Below are positions 26,393-34,715 of a DNA stretch of 59,931 nt, piece after piece. Position 1 is the first letter of the stretch. Every line of letters starts with the position of its first letter. The position numbers and the translations under genes are program-made. Origin of the DNA: Verrucomicrobium sp. BvORR034 (lineage in GTDB: Bacteria; Verrucomicrobiota; Verrucomicrobiia; Verrucomicrobiales; Verrucomicrobiaceae); the NCBI RefSeq assembly GCF_000739635.1, contig NZ_BATQ01000047.1, forward strand, positions 1 to 59,931. The letters run 5' to 3'. Below the pieces are notes generated by a model. That model had not been told where the DNA came from, searched no databases, and saw only the letters and a list, made by a program, of their open reading frames with translations.

Positions 26393-28330
26393 TTACAGGA
26401 GTGATGGTCTGGAGCTGCCTTCACGACGACGACGGCGCAGGAGGATTGTGGCCAGCGAAGTGGCGAGCAGAAGGAGGCGCCCTGGCTCTGGCACGGCGGC
26501 GTAGGAGAGGACGAGATCGTTGCCGATGGCGGAGATGGACCAGCCTTCCAGATTGATGCTCACATTGTCTGGATCGAAGCCATTGAGGCCGGCCGTGGTG
26601 GTGAGAAAGGTCCAGTCATAGGTGGAAGCGAAGTCGAAAGTGTCAGGGAAATGCAACACCAGGTTCCAAGGGTTCGAGGAGGAACCCGATTCCAGGCTGA
26701 AGGAGCCGGTGATCTCGATGCGTGGCGCCGCAAGGGAGTCCGCTCCGACGGTGAACTCCAGGGTACTGCCGCCTTCCACCAACAGGTTGCCGGCGAAATG
26801 GATGTCGATGGTCTCGGGCAGGGGATGGGTCTGGGTGGTGGGATAGGTGAGGGTGACGACGTTGCCCAGTTTCAGCGTGGTGACTCCCGGAGCGACCAGC
26901 AATCTGCTGCCGCTGGCAACATTCACCGTGCCCCAGCCGAGAGCCCGGTCGCTTCCGGCGATGAGCGTGCCGTTGTCGATGAAAGTTCCTCCGGAGTAGG
27001 TGCTGGCACCCGTCAGGTGGGTTGTGCCCCCTGATCGGACATACACGGCGGTCTTGCCGGGTTCTTTGAACTCCGGGTCATAGAAGTCCCGATACGGCCG
27101 GACTGGGGCCTTCTCCGTGATGTTGGCGGAGAAGGTGTAGTTGGATTCGTTGTGATTGAAGATGACCTCGCCACTGCCATAGCCAGTGGTCACCTCTGGG
27201 GCGAGGAAAGCACCTGCTGTGCCTCCTTCACCGATCTGGATCACTCCCTTGCTGTCGTAGGAATAGGGATCGCCGAAGTAAATCTGGCCCTTCTCGGCAC
27301 CCAGAGTGACTGCGCCGCCCTGGGTGGAGAAGGAGGCTCCGTCGGCGATGATGAGGGTCAGGTCTCCGGTCACGCCCAGCATGGTGGTGCCCTTGATGAG
27401 GGTGTCTCCATTGACGAGGTAACTGGTGACATTGAGTTCTGTGCCCGCGCCCGCGATCCTGATGACCCCGGTGCCGCCGCCCGCATTGAACTCGCTCTCG
27501 TAGTAACCGCCGGAGAGGTTGCTGGTCACCGTCACCTTCGCGCCCTGCTCGATGGTGAGAGATCCTTCATTATTGCCGCTGGACATGTACAGAGTCTCCA
27601 GGAGCGCAGTTGTGCCAGCTCCAGTGATAAGGACTTGTCCCTGACCTACTGTTTCGGATGAGTAGATCGAGTTCATGTAGCCGATGGCCAGGCTGCCTGA
27701 GATGGTGGCACCACCCCGCACCTCCAGAGTGCCAGTGCCTCCGATGCTGCCGACGGTGAACGTGGCTTGCACGTCCGAGAGACCTTCGATGATGGCCTTC
27801 CCCTTGGTATCGAGGATTCCCACTTGAAAGTTGAAGAGTCGGGACTGCTCCGTGGCAGTACCGAAGCGGGGATCATTGATGTAGCTCCGGTAGTAGCCCC
27901 TGAGGGTAGCGCCGTTGATCCTCACGAGACCTGCTGCACCCGATGCTGCGGAGCCGACGACAAGGTCGGCAGATCCACCTGCGCCACTCACGCCACCATA
28001 GGCATAGGAGCCGCGCAGATTGAGGCTGACGTCGTTGATCTCCAGGGTACTGGAAACAACCTTAATGGCAGTGGCCTCCACCGTCACACCTCCTGCCAGG
28101 GTGACCACGCTGCCATCATCGATCTGTGCCGTGCTGTTGGGGTCGGCTGCGGCGGCGTAGGCAGCAGGCAACGCGCCGTTGCTCCAGTTGCCCGGTGTGA
28201 ACCAGTTGCCAGAGGTGCCACCGATCCATCGGTTGGCGGTCTGGGCCTGGGCGGTGGCCGGCAGCAGAGACGTGAACAGAAGTGTGGCGGCCAGCGCCGC
28301 CACACCCGGGAGGGTTTTAAGGGATGACAT
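26393..28330 (-). CDS. PEP-CTERM beta-strand repeat surface protein
   Basis: A 645-residue secreted protein. Signal peptide with cleavage near ATAQAQT (residue ~30). The body is rich in Gly, Thr, Ser and Asn, with autotransporter-associated beta-strand repeats: TTHLTGASTYSGGTFIDNG is the clearest copy (~435), and earlier turns (VTLAGGVTVEATAIK, ATFTVGSIGGTGTLEV) indicate a right-handed beta-helix. The C-terminal tail is VPEPG, a hydrophobic stretch and RRRRRE, a PEP-CTERM signal. It has no autotransporter beta-barrel, so it needs another exit route. It lies 35 bases upstream of the second PEP-CTERM gene and 10 bases after the Tat-signal gene. Probably a surface adhesin or fibre; inference. 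Confidence 0.85.
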   Translation of the reverse strand: MSSLKTLPGVAALAATLLFTSLLPATAQAQTANRWIGGTSGNWFTPGNWSNGALPAAYAAAADPNSTAQIDDGSVVTLAGGVTVEATAIKVVSSTLEINDVSLNLRGSYAYGGVSGAGGSADLVVGSAASGAAGLVRINGATLRGYYRSYINDPRFGTATEQSRLFNFQVGILDTKGKAIIEGLSDVQATFTVGSIGGTGTLEVRGGATISGSLAIGYMNSIYSSETVGQGQVLITGAGTTALLETLYMSSGNNEGSLTIEQGAKVTVTSNLSGGYYESEFNAGGGTGVIRIAGAGTELNVTSYLVNGDTLIKGTTMLGVTGDLTLIIADGASFSTQGGAVTLGAEKGQIYFGDPYSYDSKGVIQIGEGGTAGAFLAPEVTTGYGSGEVIFNHNESNYTFSANITEKAPVRPYRDFYDPEFKEPGKTAVYVRSGGTTHLTGASTYSGGTFIDNGTLIAGSDRALGWGTVNVASGSRLLVAPGVTTLKLGNVVTLTYPTTQTHPLPETIDIHFAGNLLVEGGSTLEFTVGADSLAAPRIEITGSFSLESGSSSNPWNLVLHFPDTFDFASTYDWTFLTTTAGLNGFDPDNVSINLEGWSISAIGNDLVLSYAAVPEPGRLLLLATSLATILLRRRRREGSSRPSLL

Positions 28331-28340
28331 CAGCGCTCCA

Positions 28341-29222
28341 CTAGAGGGCTTCCACGTCTGCCTGGATGGTGTCGACAGAGAAGGCGTGACCCAACTGCGG
28401 ATCTCCGGCCCCGCTGACGAAGTTGATGGTGAACGGCGAGGAGCTGAGGCTTAAACCCGTCCAGACATACTGGAAGGTGAAGTAGAAGGTCCCCGTGCCA
28501 CCAGGATAGGTGGTGTCTCCGTCGGAGGGATCCCAGCTGCCCTGGGCGAACGTGTTGGGGGAACTGATGGTGGCGGAGTTCGTATAGCGTGCCACGGAAG
28601 TGGTGGCGATGGGACTGCCGCCTTGCACGATGCTGGCCGTGAAGGGCGCGTCTCCATAGCCGCTGGCACCGCCGAGCCCGACGAGGGTGCTGCCAGTGAG
28701 CCGGAGATAGTTCGAGGTTTTTACCTGAAGAACCACCTTCTGCACAGCGTACCCGGCAGAGATGTCCAGGGAGAAGTCAAACTGCTGGGAAATGTCATCG
28801 TCATTGGTGAGACGACCGGGGCGGGCATAGCTGGGAGCTCCGCTGGAGGTTGCGGGTGAGGGATAGATGGCGGTCTCACTCTGGGCAAGTTCCGCACCCA
28901 CCAGGCCGGAGAGATCCCCGCTGTCGGGTTCCAGGCCGGTGAAGTAGCCCAGGCCGGTTGCATCGGGGTCAAACCACTCATAGCGGGCAAGACCATCGCT
29001 CCCTGCAATGGTCTGGATGCCCGTGTAGGCGGATGGGGCGGAGAGGAGGCTGACGCCGCCAGCTTTGCGAGCGGCACTGATGTGTTCCAGGGCACCCGGA
29101 GGGATGACGATCTTGGGGCCACCAGCCGCCTGGAGCTTGGTCAGCATGGAACCTGCTGCGAACGCGGACGTGGCAGCGAGGAAGGAACGGCGCGAGGTTT
29201 TGCGTGGGTCTTGGGGGGACAT
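28341..29222 (-). CDS. Tat-exported protein of the cassette operon
   Basis: A 293-residue protein with a twin-arginine signal: TSRRSFLAATSAFAAGSML, ending near LQAAGG. The rest is beta-rich with many Gly, Ser and Thr and no cysteine motif, and looks like a structural or binding domain (DFSLDISAGYAVQKVVLQV). No PEP-CTERM tail is present. ATG 29222 puts the RR pair at residues ~11-12; the frame is open upstream to 29303 but that adds nothing signal-like. First gene of the eight-gene operon. It could be the folded cargo or partner of the beta-helix protein; function unknown. Confidence 0.72.
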   Translation of the reverse strand: MSPQDPRKTSRRSFLAATSAFAAGSMLTKLQAAGGPKIVIPPGALEHISAARKAGGVSLLSAPSAYTGIQTIAGSDGLARYEWFDPDATGLGYFTGLEPDSGDLSGLVGAELAQSETAIYPSPATSSGAPSYARPGRLTNDDDISQQFDFSLDISAGYAVQKVVLQVKTSNYLRLTGSTLVGLGGASGYGDAPFTASIVQGGSPIATTSVARYTNSATISSPNTFAQGSWDPSDGDTTYPGGTGTFYFTFQYVWTGLSLSSSPFTINFVSGAGDPQLGHAFSVDTIQADVEAL

Positions 29223-29311
29223 GTTAGTTTTGTAGGTTTGCGTTTTCAGTTGGGTTTGGGTCACTGAAAAAGGGGCTTGGCCGCTCTGGGCGATGTCCGG
29301 CAAAAGGGTCT

Positions 29312-29339
29312 CTTATATGATATTGAGACGCAGTAGCAA
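29312..29339 (-). promoter_or_regulatory. Possible sigma-70 promoter of the cassette operon
   Basis: On the minus strand TTGCTA (29339-29334) and TATAAG (29317-29312) are separated by 16 bases. Transcription would begin near 29305, leaving an untranslated leader of ~80 bases before ATG 29222. The sequence fit is fair only. Confidence 0.35.
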
Positions 29340-29535
29340 TGTGTGATGGCTAGAATGCGAAGCGGATCATGGCAATTGCTTTTATTTGTCCCTTGTTGCC
29401 GGGGTTTCAGGAAACATCAGAAAGCCTGGTCTTCCAGGGCAGGGAAGGCCACTGACAGATGATGGAGGGGAGTTCTTTCATATCTGGCTGCACGGAACAA
29501 ACGGTGCTTCTACCAGATTGAAAACTGCCTATTTT

Positions 29536-29607
29536 TGAATCCGCCAGCCAACACGATGAATCCGCCAGATCGTGCGGAAAAGTTGCAGCTACCCGCGATG
29601 AATTCGC
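29536..29607. promoter_or_regulatory. Phased direct repeats, candidate LytTR operator
   Basis: TGAATCCGCCAG occurs at 29536-29547 and again at 29557-29568, a period of exactly 21 bp (two helical turns). A third copy of the 9-bp core with one mismatch, TGAATTCGC, is at 29599-29607, 42 bp further on. LytTR regulators bind 9-bp direct repeats with 12-13 bp between them, so the spacing is right. It lies ~200 bp upstream of the proposed promoter, inside the 615-bp stretch 29223-29837 which holds no gene that I can support. Confidence 0.5.
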
Positions 29608-29837
29608 ACGCCAGTTGCCCGGTGTTGCCGGGATGATTCGTGATTGCTTTGTATCGAAAAACTAATTATGGGGGCGCGGTGGTCTTTCGTGGAAAGGTAG
29701 TTTCATGAACTTGCATGGCGGTTCCGCGTTCCCGGCATGTGGCATGCCGTCCGTCACCGCTTCAGGGCATTCGGGATGTTCCGAAGTGGGGTTATCTTGC
29801 CTGTGGATTGGAAACATTTCTCTGCTTATGCTCCGGC

Positions 29838-30248
29838 ATGAGCAATTCCGGTGAGTTCTTCATCCAGCTGGAAGGTGGCGACGATTGGTCGGTTGAGTTC
29901 CCGGAAGACAATATCACGATGTCATTGGATCTTGAGCCGGTTGGGCCTACGCTCTACCGGATTGTGACTGTGCCTTTGATGATCGAATCTCCCCGCTTTG
30001 GAGATGTTATAGAAGCAGAGCAGAAAGGAGACAGGGAGTTGCGCTTTTTGCGCGTCGTCGAGCAGGGGGACTGGCGGATCTTCGACTTTCTTATCTCTGA
30101 GGAAATGGCCGGGTCAGAAAGGGTCAAAAGAGTTTGTGAAAAGGTGATTCTGCTTGGCGGGCACTGCGAGCGGGTGTTTGGAGGAATCCTGCTGCTTTGC
30201 TTGCCTCCGGCTTCCGACTATGATCCGACTGCTGATCTAATGACGTAG
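29838..30248 (+). CDS. Hypothetical protein, DUF4265-like layout
   Basis: A 136-residue acidic protein without signal peptide or membrane segment. It has a LYRIVTVPLMIESPRFGDVIEAE segment which resembles the central part of DUF4265 proteins (RL.N.PF....GD.V), followed by a beta strand-helix pattern; the match is weak and from memory. Start at ATG 29838, 41 codons after the first in-frame ATG, because the upstream residues look non-coding. The AT content is higher than in the neighbours. It reads away from the cassette operon. Confidence 0.55.
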   Translation: MSNSGEFFIQLEGGDDWSVEFPEDNITMSLDLEPVGPTLYRIVTVPLMIESPRFGDVIEAEQKGDRELRFLRVVEQGDWRIFDFLISEEMAGSERVKRVCEKVILLGGHCERVFGGILLLCLPPASDYDPTADLMT

Positions 30249-30403
30249 CTTGACCGGATGCCACAGTTGTTTCGAACTGCAGCCACGCTACCCCGGGTTC
30301 GGGCATACGTCTCAAACTGTCACTCCTTGGACCAAGCCTCCAATTGGCTCCAGCATGGCCATGATGTCGTCGCCAAGATTCGCCTCACCGAGTCTGGGTA
30401 TAG

Positions 30404-30586
30404 AATCAGGACAGGGCCATCTGGACAGTGGTCGCCCCAAGCGCTGCCGCAGCTTCTTCCATCCTGGCGACCAACCGCAGGCAGGCCCAGGTGGAAAGTG
30501 CCCTCGCGTTCTTGCGCGACCAATTCAAATGGATTGAGGCGGGCAAACCGGCGGATACCCCGCATCTGAACGACTCCTGCTGCTGA
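30404..30586 (+). pseudogene. Remnant of an unknown gene (3' end)
   Basis: Between 30249 and 30718 no intact gene is present. On the plus strand 60 codons end at TGA 30584-30586, with strongly coding-like composition (AIWTVVAPSAAAASSIL, then ALAFLRDQFKWIEAGKP). The frame is closed upstream by TAG 30401-30403 and has no start codon. A different frame from ATG 30258 covers the preceding ~50 codons, so a frameshift near 30400 could have split one gene. Family not recognised. Confidence 0.4.
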
Positions 30587-30718
30587 AGGGTTCGATCCAT
30601 CAACGAGGAGCCCGGCGCTGACCTGAGACATCACAGCCAGTGAATGCAATCTTGCATCAACTGCGACGACGCGCGCCGAAGGATGGCAATGAGAATCCAT
30701 TTTGCCAGAGGCTAAAAA

Positions 30719-30793
30719 TGGTGCGCGATACAGGGTTCGAACCTGTGACCCCCTCCGTGTCAGGGAGGTGCTCTACCACTGAGCTAACCGCGC
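30719..30793 (-). tRNA. tRNA-Val (anticodon GAC)
   Basis: Full cloverleaf on the minus strand: acceptor GCGCGGT pairs with ATCGCGC, D arm TAGCTCAGTGGTAGAGC, anticodon stem CCTCC/GGAGG around loop CTGACAC (anticodon GAC), T arm with GGTTCGAACC, discriminator A at 30722 and an encoded CCA at 30721-30719. It lies downstream of ispH on the same strand. Confidence 0.96.
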
Positions 30794-30892
30794 AAACGGT
30801 GCTTCCTCTTTTTGGAAGCGGCCTGCTTGATACAATGGAGCCGGCCGTTGCGCAAATGTTTTTTTGTCTTCTGCCGCAGACGGCAAAGGGTG

Positions 30893-32185
30893 CTATTCCG
30901 TGCGTTGTTGCGCCTCTGCCGCCCGGGCGACTTCCTGCTTCACCAAATCGGGCGCAACGCCCCGAAGCTCAAACACCCGAAGGATTGTGTCCTCGATCAA
31001 ATTGTTGGGACAAGAGGCACCGGCGGTGACTCCCACCACGATGGGTTCCTCGCTGGCCAGCTTCGCGGAGTAGCTGGTCTTTTCCGCCTTAAGGTGAAGA
31101 TCAAAGTGAACGATCTCGGTGAAGCTCTTCAGCAGCTCGGCGGTACGGATGAAGAAGGTGGGCAGCTCTTTTTCTCCGATTTCCACGAGGTGAGTCGTGT
31201 TGGAGCTGTTGTAGCCGCCGACGACCAGGAGGATGTCGAGCGGTTTGCGGAGCATCTCGAACAGTGAGTCTTGACGCTCCTGGGTGGCTCCGCAGATGGT
31301 GTCAAAGACCTGGAAGTTCTGTTGGGCGGGTTCTGGACCATCCCGATCGATCACGGCCTGTTGCACCCGGCGCTGAAGTTCCTCGGTTTCCGACTTCAGC
31401 ATGGTCGTCTGGTTGGCCACGCCGACCCGCTTGAGATGCTGGTCAGGATCGAAGCCGGGCGACATCGCCCCTTCGAAGCGCTTCAGGAACTCCTCGCGAT
31501 TGCCGCCATGGCGGATGTAGTCGCAGACGTAGTCCACATCGCCGAGAGTGAGCACGACCACAAAATTTCCCTTCCCGTCATCCCCCTGGGCCCGCGAAGA
31601 GGTGGCCCGGGTCTCCTCGTGGGAGGCCTTGCCGTGGATGATGGAGGTGAAGCCTTGCTTGGCATAGCCTCGCACGCGCTTCCAGACGCTCATGACGTCG
31701 CCGCAGGTGGTGTCCACCACCAGGCAGCCGCGTTCGCTGATGATGTTCATCAGCTGGGTCTCCGCGCCGAAGGCGGGCACGATCACGACATCCTCCGGCC
31801 CGAGCTTGGAAACGGCCTCGAGATGCTGGCTGATGGGAATGCTGACGATCCCCATTTCCGTGAGCTGGCGGTTGACCTCGGGATTGTGAATGATCTCACC
31901 CAAAAGGAACACCCGCCGGTCGGCGAACACCCGCCGGGCTGCATAGGCGAGGTCGATGGCCCGTTCCACCCCGTAGCAAAAGCCGAAGTCCCGCGCCAGG
32001 CGGATGGTGGTGTTGCCCACCGTCATGAACCCGCCAGCCTTCCGCAGGTTTTCCACCAAGACACTGCGGTAGTGTGTTTCCACCTCCGCTTGGACCCGCT
32101 CCATCACCTCCGGGGTGCGGACGTTGACGCGGCGGGATTTGGCGGCGGGAGCGGGGGCAGACACAGGGGTGGAGGCAGCGGACAT
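30893..32185 (-). CDS. ispH: 4-hydroxy-3-methylbut-2-enyl diphosphate reductase
   Basis: Last enzyme of the MEP isoprenoid pathway; a 4Fe-4S protein that turns HMBPP into IPP and DMAPP. The three cluster cysteines are in GFCYGVERA (Cys70), DTTCGDVMSVW (Cys161) and ASCPNNLIED (near residue 393). The protein is 430 residues, the long form found in cyanobacteria, chloroplasts and several other phyla, with an extra N-terminal segment (Ala/Pro-rich residues 1-20) and internal additions compared with E. coli IspH (316). Cytoplasmic. Followed downstream by tRNA-Val, preceded by an L,D-transpeptidase gene read the same way. Confidence 0.95.
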   Translation of the reverse strand: MSAASTPVSAPAPAAKSRRVNVRTPEVMERVQAEVETHYRSVLVENLRKAGGFMTVGNTTIRLARDFGFCYGVERAIDLAYAARRVFADRRVFLLGEIIHNPEVNRQLTEMGIVSIPISQHLEAVSKLGPEDVVIVPAFGAETQLMNIISERGCLVVDTTCGDVMSVWKRVRGYAKQGFTSIIHGKASHEETRATSSRAQGDDGKGNFVVVLTLGDVDYVCDYIRHGGNREEFLKRFEGAMSPGFDPDQHLKRVGVANQTTMLKSETEELQRRVQQAVIDRDGPEPAQQNFQVFDTICGATQERQDSLFEMLRKPLDILLVVGGYNSSNTTHLVEIGEKELPTFFIRTAELLKSFTEIVHFDLHLKAEKTSYSAKLASEEPIVVGVTAGASCPNNLIEDTILRVFELRGVAPDLVKQEVARAAEAQQRTE

Positions 32186-32218
32186 GAATCGGAGTCAGAA
32201 TACGGACCTCAGGCCGGA

Positions 32219-32902
32219 TCAGTTGGCAAAGAGAGGTTTGTCAGGGGCCTTGAAGGCGGCCTCAGTGATAAGTTCGCTGTTCGGCGGGTCAGGCGCAAGG
32301 TAATGTTCCGCACCCGGGCGGGTGGCGCTGGCTCCAATCGTGCTGTCTTCCGGCTGGGTGTTGGCAATGTTCACCGGGGTGCCCAGGCGGGTGAGGGCGA
32401 AGAATTTGGGGGCCACATTCTTGTGCAGGCGCAGGCAACCGTGGGAGCGAGGGACGTTCCACACATACCCCTGATGGAAGCCGTACGCCGGGGAGAACTC
32501 CACCCAGTAGGGCATGGGGTACCCCACATAACGTCCACCCCGCATGTTGGTGGCCTTGATGGGGGTGATGGCGTTCCCCTGGACGGCAAAGCCGTAGCTC
32601 ATGGAGCGCTTCTTCTCGATCTTGTTGTAGACCTTGAAGTTGCCCTTCGGGGTGGGGTTGCTCGGGGTGCCCACGCAGGTCGCGGTGACCAGGAGAGGCT
32701 TGTCGCCCTCCATCACATAGACCATCTGCTTGTTCAGGCTCACCTTGACCCGCACATTGGACAGGCTCTGCGGCCGATAGGCGGGCGAGTCATAGTCGTC
32801 CTGCTTGGCCACTTTAAGGGTTTTGCAACTGGAGAGACCCAGGGCGGACAGTCCCGCGAGGGCCAGGATGACGAATTTGGGGAGTTGACTCGGAAGACTC
32901 AT
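32219..32902 (-). CDS. L,D-transpeptidase lipoprotein
   Basis: A 227-residue YkuD-fold enzyme that forms 3-3 peptidoglycan cross-links or anchors proteins to the wall. A lipoprotein signal has Cys26 in LSALGLSSC. The catalytic motif is VPRSHGCLRLH with His154 and Cys156, preceded by TPKGNFKVYNK, typical for the family. Start at ATG 32902: the frame continues upstream, but into the antisense of the next gene. The gene is 33 bases ahead of ispH on the same strand and divergent from the DUF1080 gene. Confidence 0.9.
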   Translation of the reverse strand: MSLPSQLPKFVILALAGLSALGLSSCKTLKVAKQDDYDSPAYRPQSLSNVRVKVSLNKQMVYVMEGDKPLLVTATCVGTPSNPTPKGNFKVYNKIEKKRSMSYGFAVQGNAITPIKATNMRGGRYVGYPMPYWVEFSPAYGFHQGYVWNVPRSHGCLRLHKNVAPKFFALTRLGTPVNIANTQPEDSTIGASATRPGAEHYLAPDPPNSELITEAAFKAPDKPLFAN

Positions 32903-32956
32903 GGCGATTGTTTCGTAGCACACAACCACGCCACTCTCCACCGTTTTCCTCCGTCC

Positions 32957-33631
32957 ATGAAGGTCCTGCTTGCTCCAATTCTCTCCGCCGTTGCCATGCT
33001 CGCACCCATGACGGGAAAGGCGGAGCCTGCGCCGGTGCCCAGTACGGCACCGGCGACCGACAAGGGCGTGGTGCTCTTTGACGGCAAGAACCTGGACAAC
33101 TGGAAGGCCTATGACGCGGGTGGCAGCGGTGAGATTGCCGTTAAAGACGGTCAGATGATCATCGGCTCCGGGGAATCCATCACCGGTACCATCTATCAGA
33201 AGACCAAGGACCTCCCTCTGACCAACTATGAGATCACCCTGGAGGCGCAAAGGGTGGAGGGGATCGACTTCTTCTGCGGGCTCACGTTTCCCGTAGGAAG
33301 CCTGAAGACCTGCGCCACGCTGGTCGTCGGCGGGTGGAGCGGCAGTGTCACGGGCATCTCCAGCATCGACGGGCTCGACGCCTCGGAAAACTCCACCGGG
33401 CACTTTCGCAAACTGGAGGACAAGAAGTGGTACCGGATCAAGCTGCGGGTCACGCCTGAGTCGCTCACGGCGTGGATCAACGACGAGAAGATGATCGATG
33501 TCGATATCGCAGGCAAGAAGATCGGGGTGCGTCCGGGGCCGATTGAGGATTACCAGCCGCTTTCGTTCACCACGTACCAGACCACGGCCGCCATCAAGAA
33601 CGTGGTGTTGACGCCGATCGCGCCAAAGTAG
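32957..33631 (+). CDS. DUF1080 (3-keto-disaccharide hydrolase fold) secreted protein
   Basis: A 224-residue protein with a signal peptide (residues 1-22, cut near GKA-EP). It has the DUF1080 opening VVLFDGKNLDNWK and a concanavalin-like beta sandwich with EITLEAQRVEGIDFF and WYRIKLRV. The family has many members in Verrucomicrobiota and Planctomycetota, and some are 3-keto-disaccharide or glycoside hydrolases; the fold is common also among binding modules, so activity is unproven. The true start is ATG 32957; the frame open to 31271 is antisense to ispH. Confidence 0.85.
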   Translation: MKVLLAPILSAVAMLAPMTGKAEPAPVPSTAPATDKGVVLFDGKNLDNWKAYDAGGSGEIAVKDGQMIIGSGESITGTIYQKTKDLPLTNYEITLEAQRVEGIDFFCGLTFPVGSLKTCATLVVGGWSGSVTGISSIDGLDASENSTGHFRKLEDKKWYRIKLRVTPESLTAWINDEKMIDVDIAGKKIGVRPGPIEDYQPLSFTTYQTTAAIKNVVLTPIAPK

Positions 33632-33751
33632 GTCCGCTGGATTCGTGTACCCAACGTAGAATCGCTGGAAGCCCGCCAATGTTGGGCTTGTGGCCGAATC
33701 CTCTTCGAGGAAGAGCTGCGACTGACGCACTTCATGCCATGGGAGGTGGAT

Positions 33752-34696
33752 TCACGGTGCATTCACCCGGAGCGTCGTCAGCAGGGCGGCGTGATCAGAC
33801 TCAGGTGACCACAATTTTTGCGCCGTCAAGGGCAGGAGGTCCTTGGAACTCCAGATGTGGTCGATGCTGAGCAATGGCAGGGGTGACTGGCGGGGCCAGG
33901 TTTCGCTCCAGCCATGGCCGGCTTCATCGAAGGCGTGATGGAAGGCCTCCCGCCATGGGGTGAGCCAGACGGATTCCCGCGGGGTGTTAAAGTCCCCGAC
34001 AATGAGGGTTCGAGGTTTGTCCCGGGCCTGTGCCAGCACCTGCTCCAGCACGTCCTGCCGGGAACGGATGGGGGAGGAGACCCCGTCCACAATGAAAAGC
34101 CGCCAGCTCTGGCCGTCCACGGTCAGCTCCAGTTCGAGGTATTTGCTTCTCGATGGGAGGACGTGGGCACCCAGCACGCGGGCGCTGCCCCGGACCAGCA
34201 CCGCGGTCCCGTGGGCGGTTTTCAGCATCTGGTAGCCGTCTGGAAGATCGGTCACCAACGGATTGGGGTCTCCGGAAATGCGGCCTGTTTCAACGAACCC
34301 TGCGATGTCAGGGCGGTGTACAGCCAGCAGACGGGCGACGCCATCGTGCGGCAGGCGGCGATGGGCGAGGTTCCAATACAAGACCTTCAGTTCACGCTGG
34401 CCGGGGAGGGGATCCAAGGAGACATGATTTTGGTACGAGGAGCCATGCCACCAGAGTCCACAGGCGACGCCAAGGCTGAGTTTGACGGCGCGGCTGATGA
34501 GTCCCTGCTTTCCCGCGAGAGCCGCTCCCAACCAGCCCAGTGTGAGGATGGGAAGCGGCAGGCCGTAGAACACGGTGGCCAGAACGGGGTATCGGTCGCG
34601 CACCGTCAAGTGCAGCACCACCCCCAAAAGAAGAACCGCCACGGCCGGGCGGCGCATCCAGCGCAGCGCTCGATCCATGGCGGTCCGGGAAACCAT
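33752..34696 (-). CDS. Membrane-anchored endonuclease/exonuclease/phosphatase family protein
   Basis: A 314-residue protein. Three hydrophobic segments lie between residues ~15 and 85, then the EEP domain: VLYWNLAHRR, FVETG with the metal-binding Glu, VGDFNTP (Asp-Asn), SIDHIW and SPESDHAAL with the catalytic Asp-His pair. All catalytic positions are present. The family includes nucleases and phosphodiesterases of lipids; with the membrane part, the domain is probably outside the cytoplasm (EndU/SMase-like or DUF-type), but the substrate is unknown. A start at 34678 is also possible. It follows the LysR gene by 19 bases on the same strand. Confidence 0.85.
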   Translation of the reverse strand: MVSRTAMDRALRWMRRPAVAVLLLGVVLHLTVRDRYPVLATVFYGLPLPILTLGWLGAALAGKQGLISRAVKLSLGVACGLWWHGSSYQNHVSLDPLPGQRELKVLYWNLAHRRLPHDGVARLLAVHRPDIAGFVETGRISGDPNPLVTDLPDGYQMLKTAHGTAVLVRGSARVLGAHVLPSRSKYLELELTVDGQSWRLFIVDGVSSPIRSRQDVLEQVLAQARDKPRTLIVGDFNTPRESVWLTPWREAFHHAFDEAGHGWSETWPRQSPLPLLSIDHIWSSKDLLPLTAQKLWSPESDHAALLTTLRVNAP

Positions 34697-34715
34697 CCTG
34701 GTCGCGTGGGTGGGG

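Noticed and set aside
31271-32956. Plus-strand frame continuing from the DUF1080 gene backwards across ispH and the L,D-transpeptidase gene
   Set aside because: Both overlapped genes are certain on the minus strand, and only the part from ATG 32957 has a signal peptide and family sequence.
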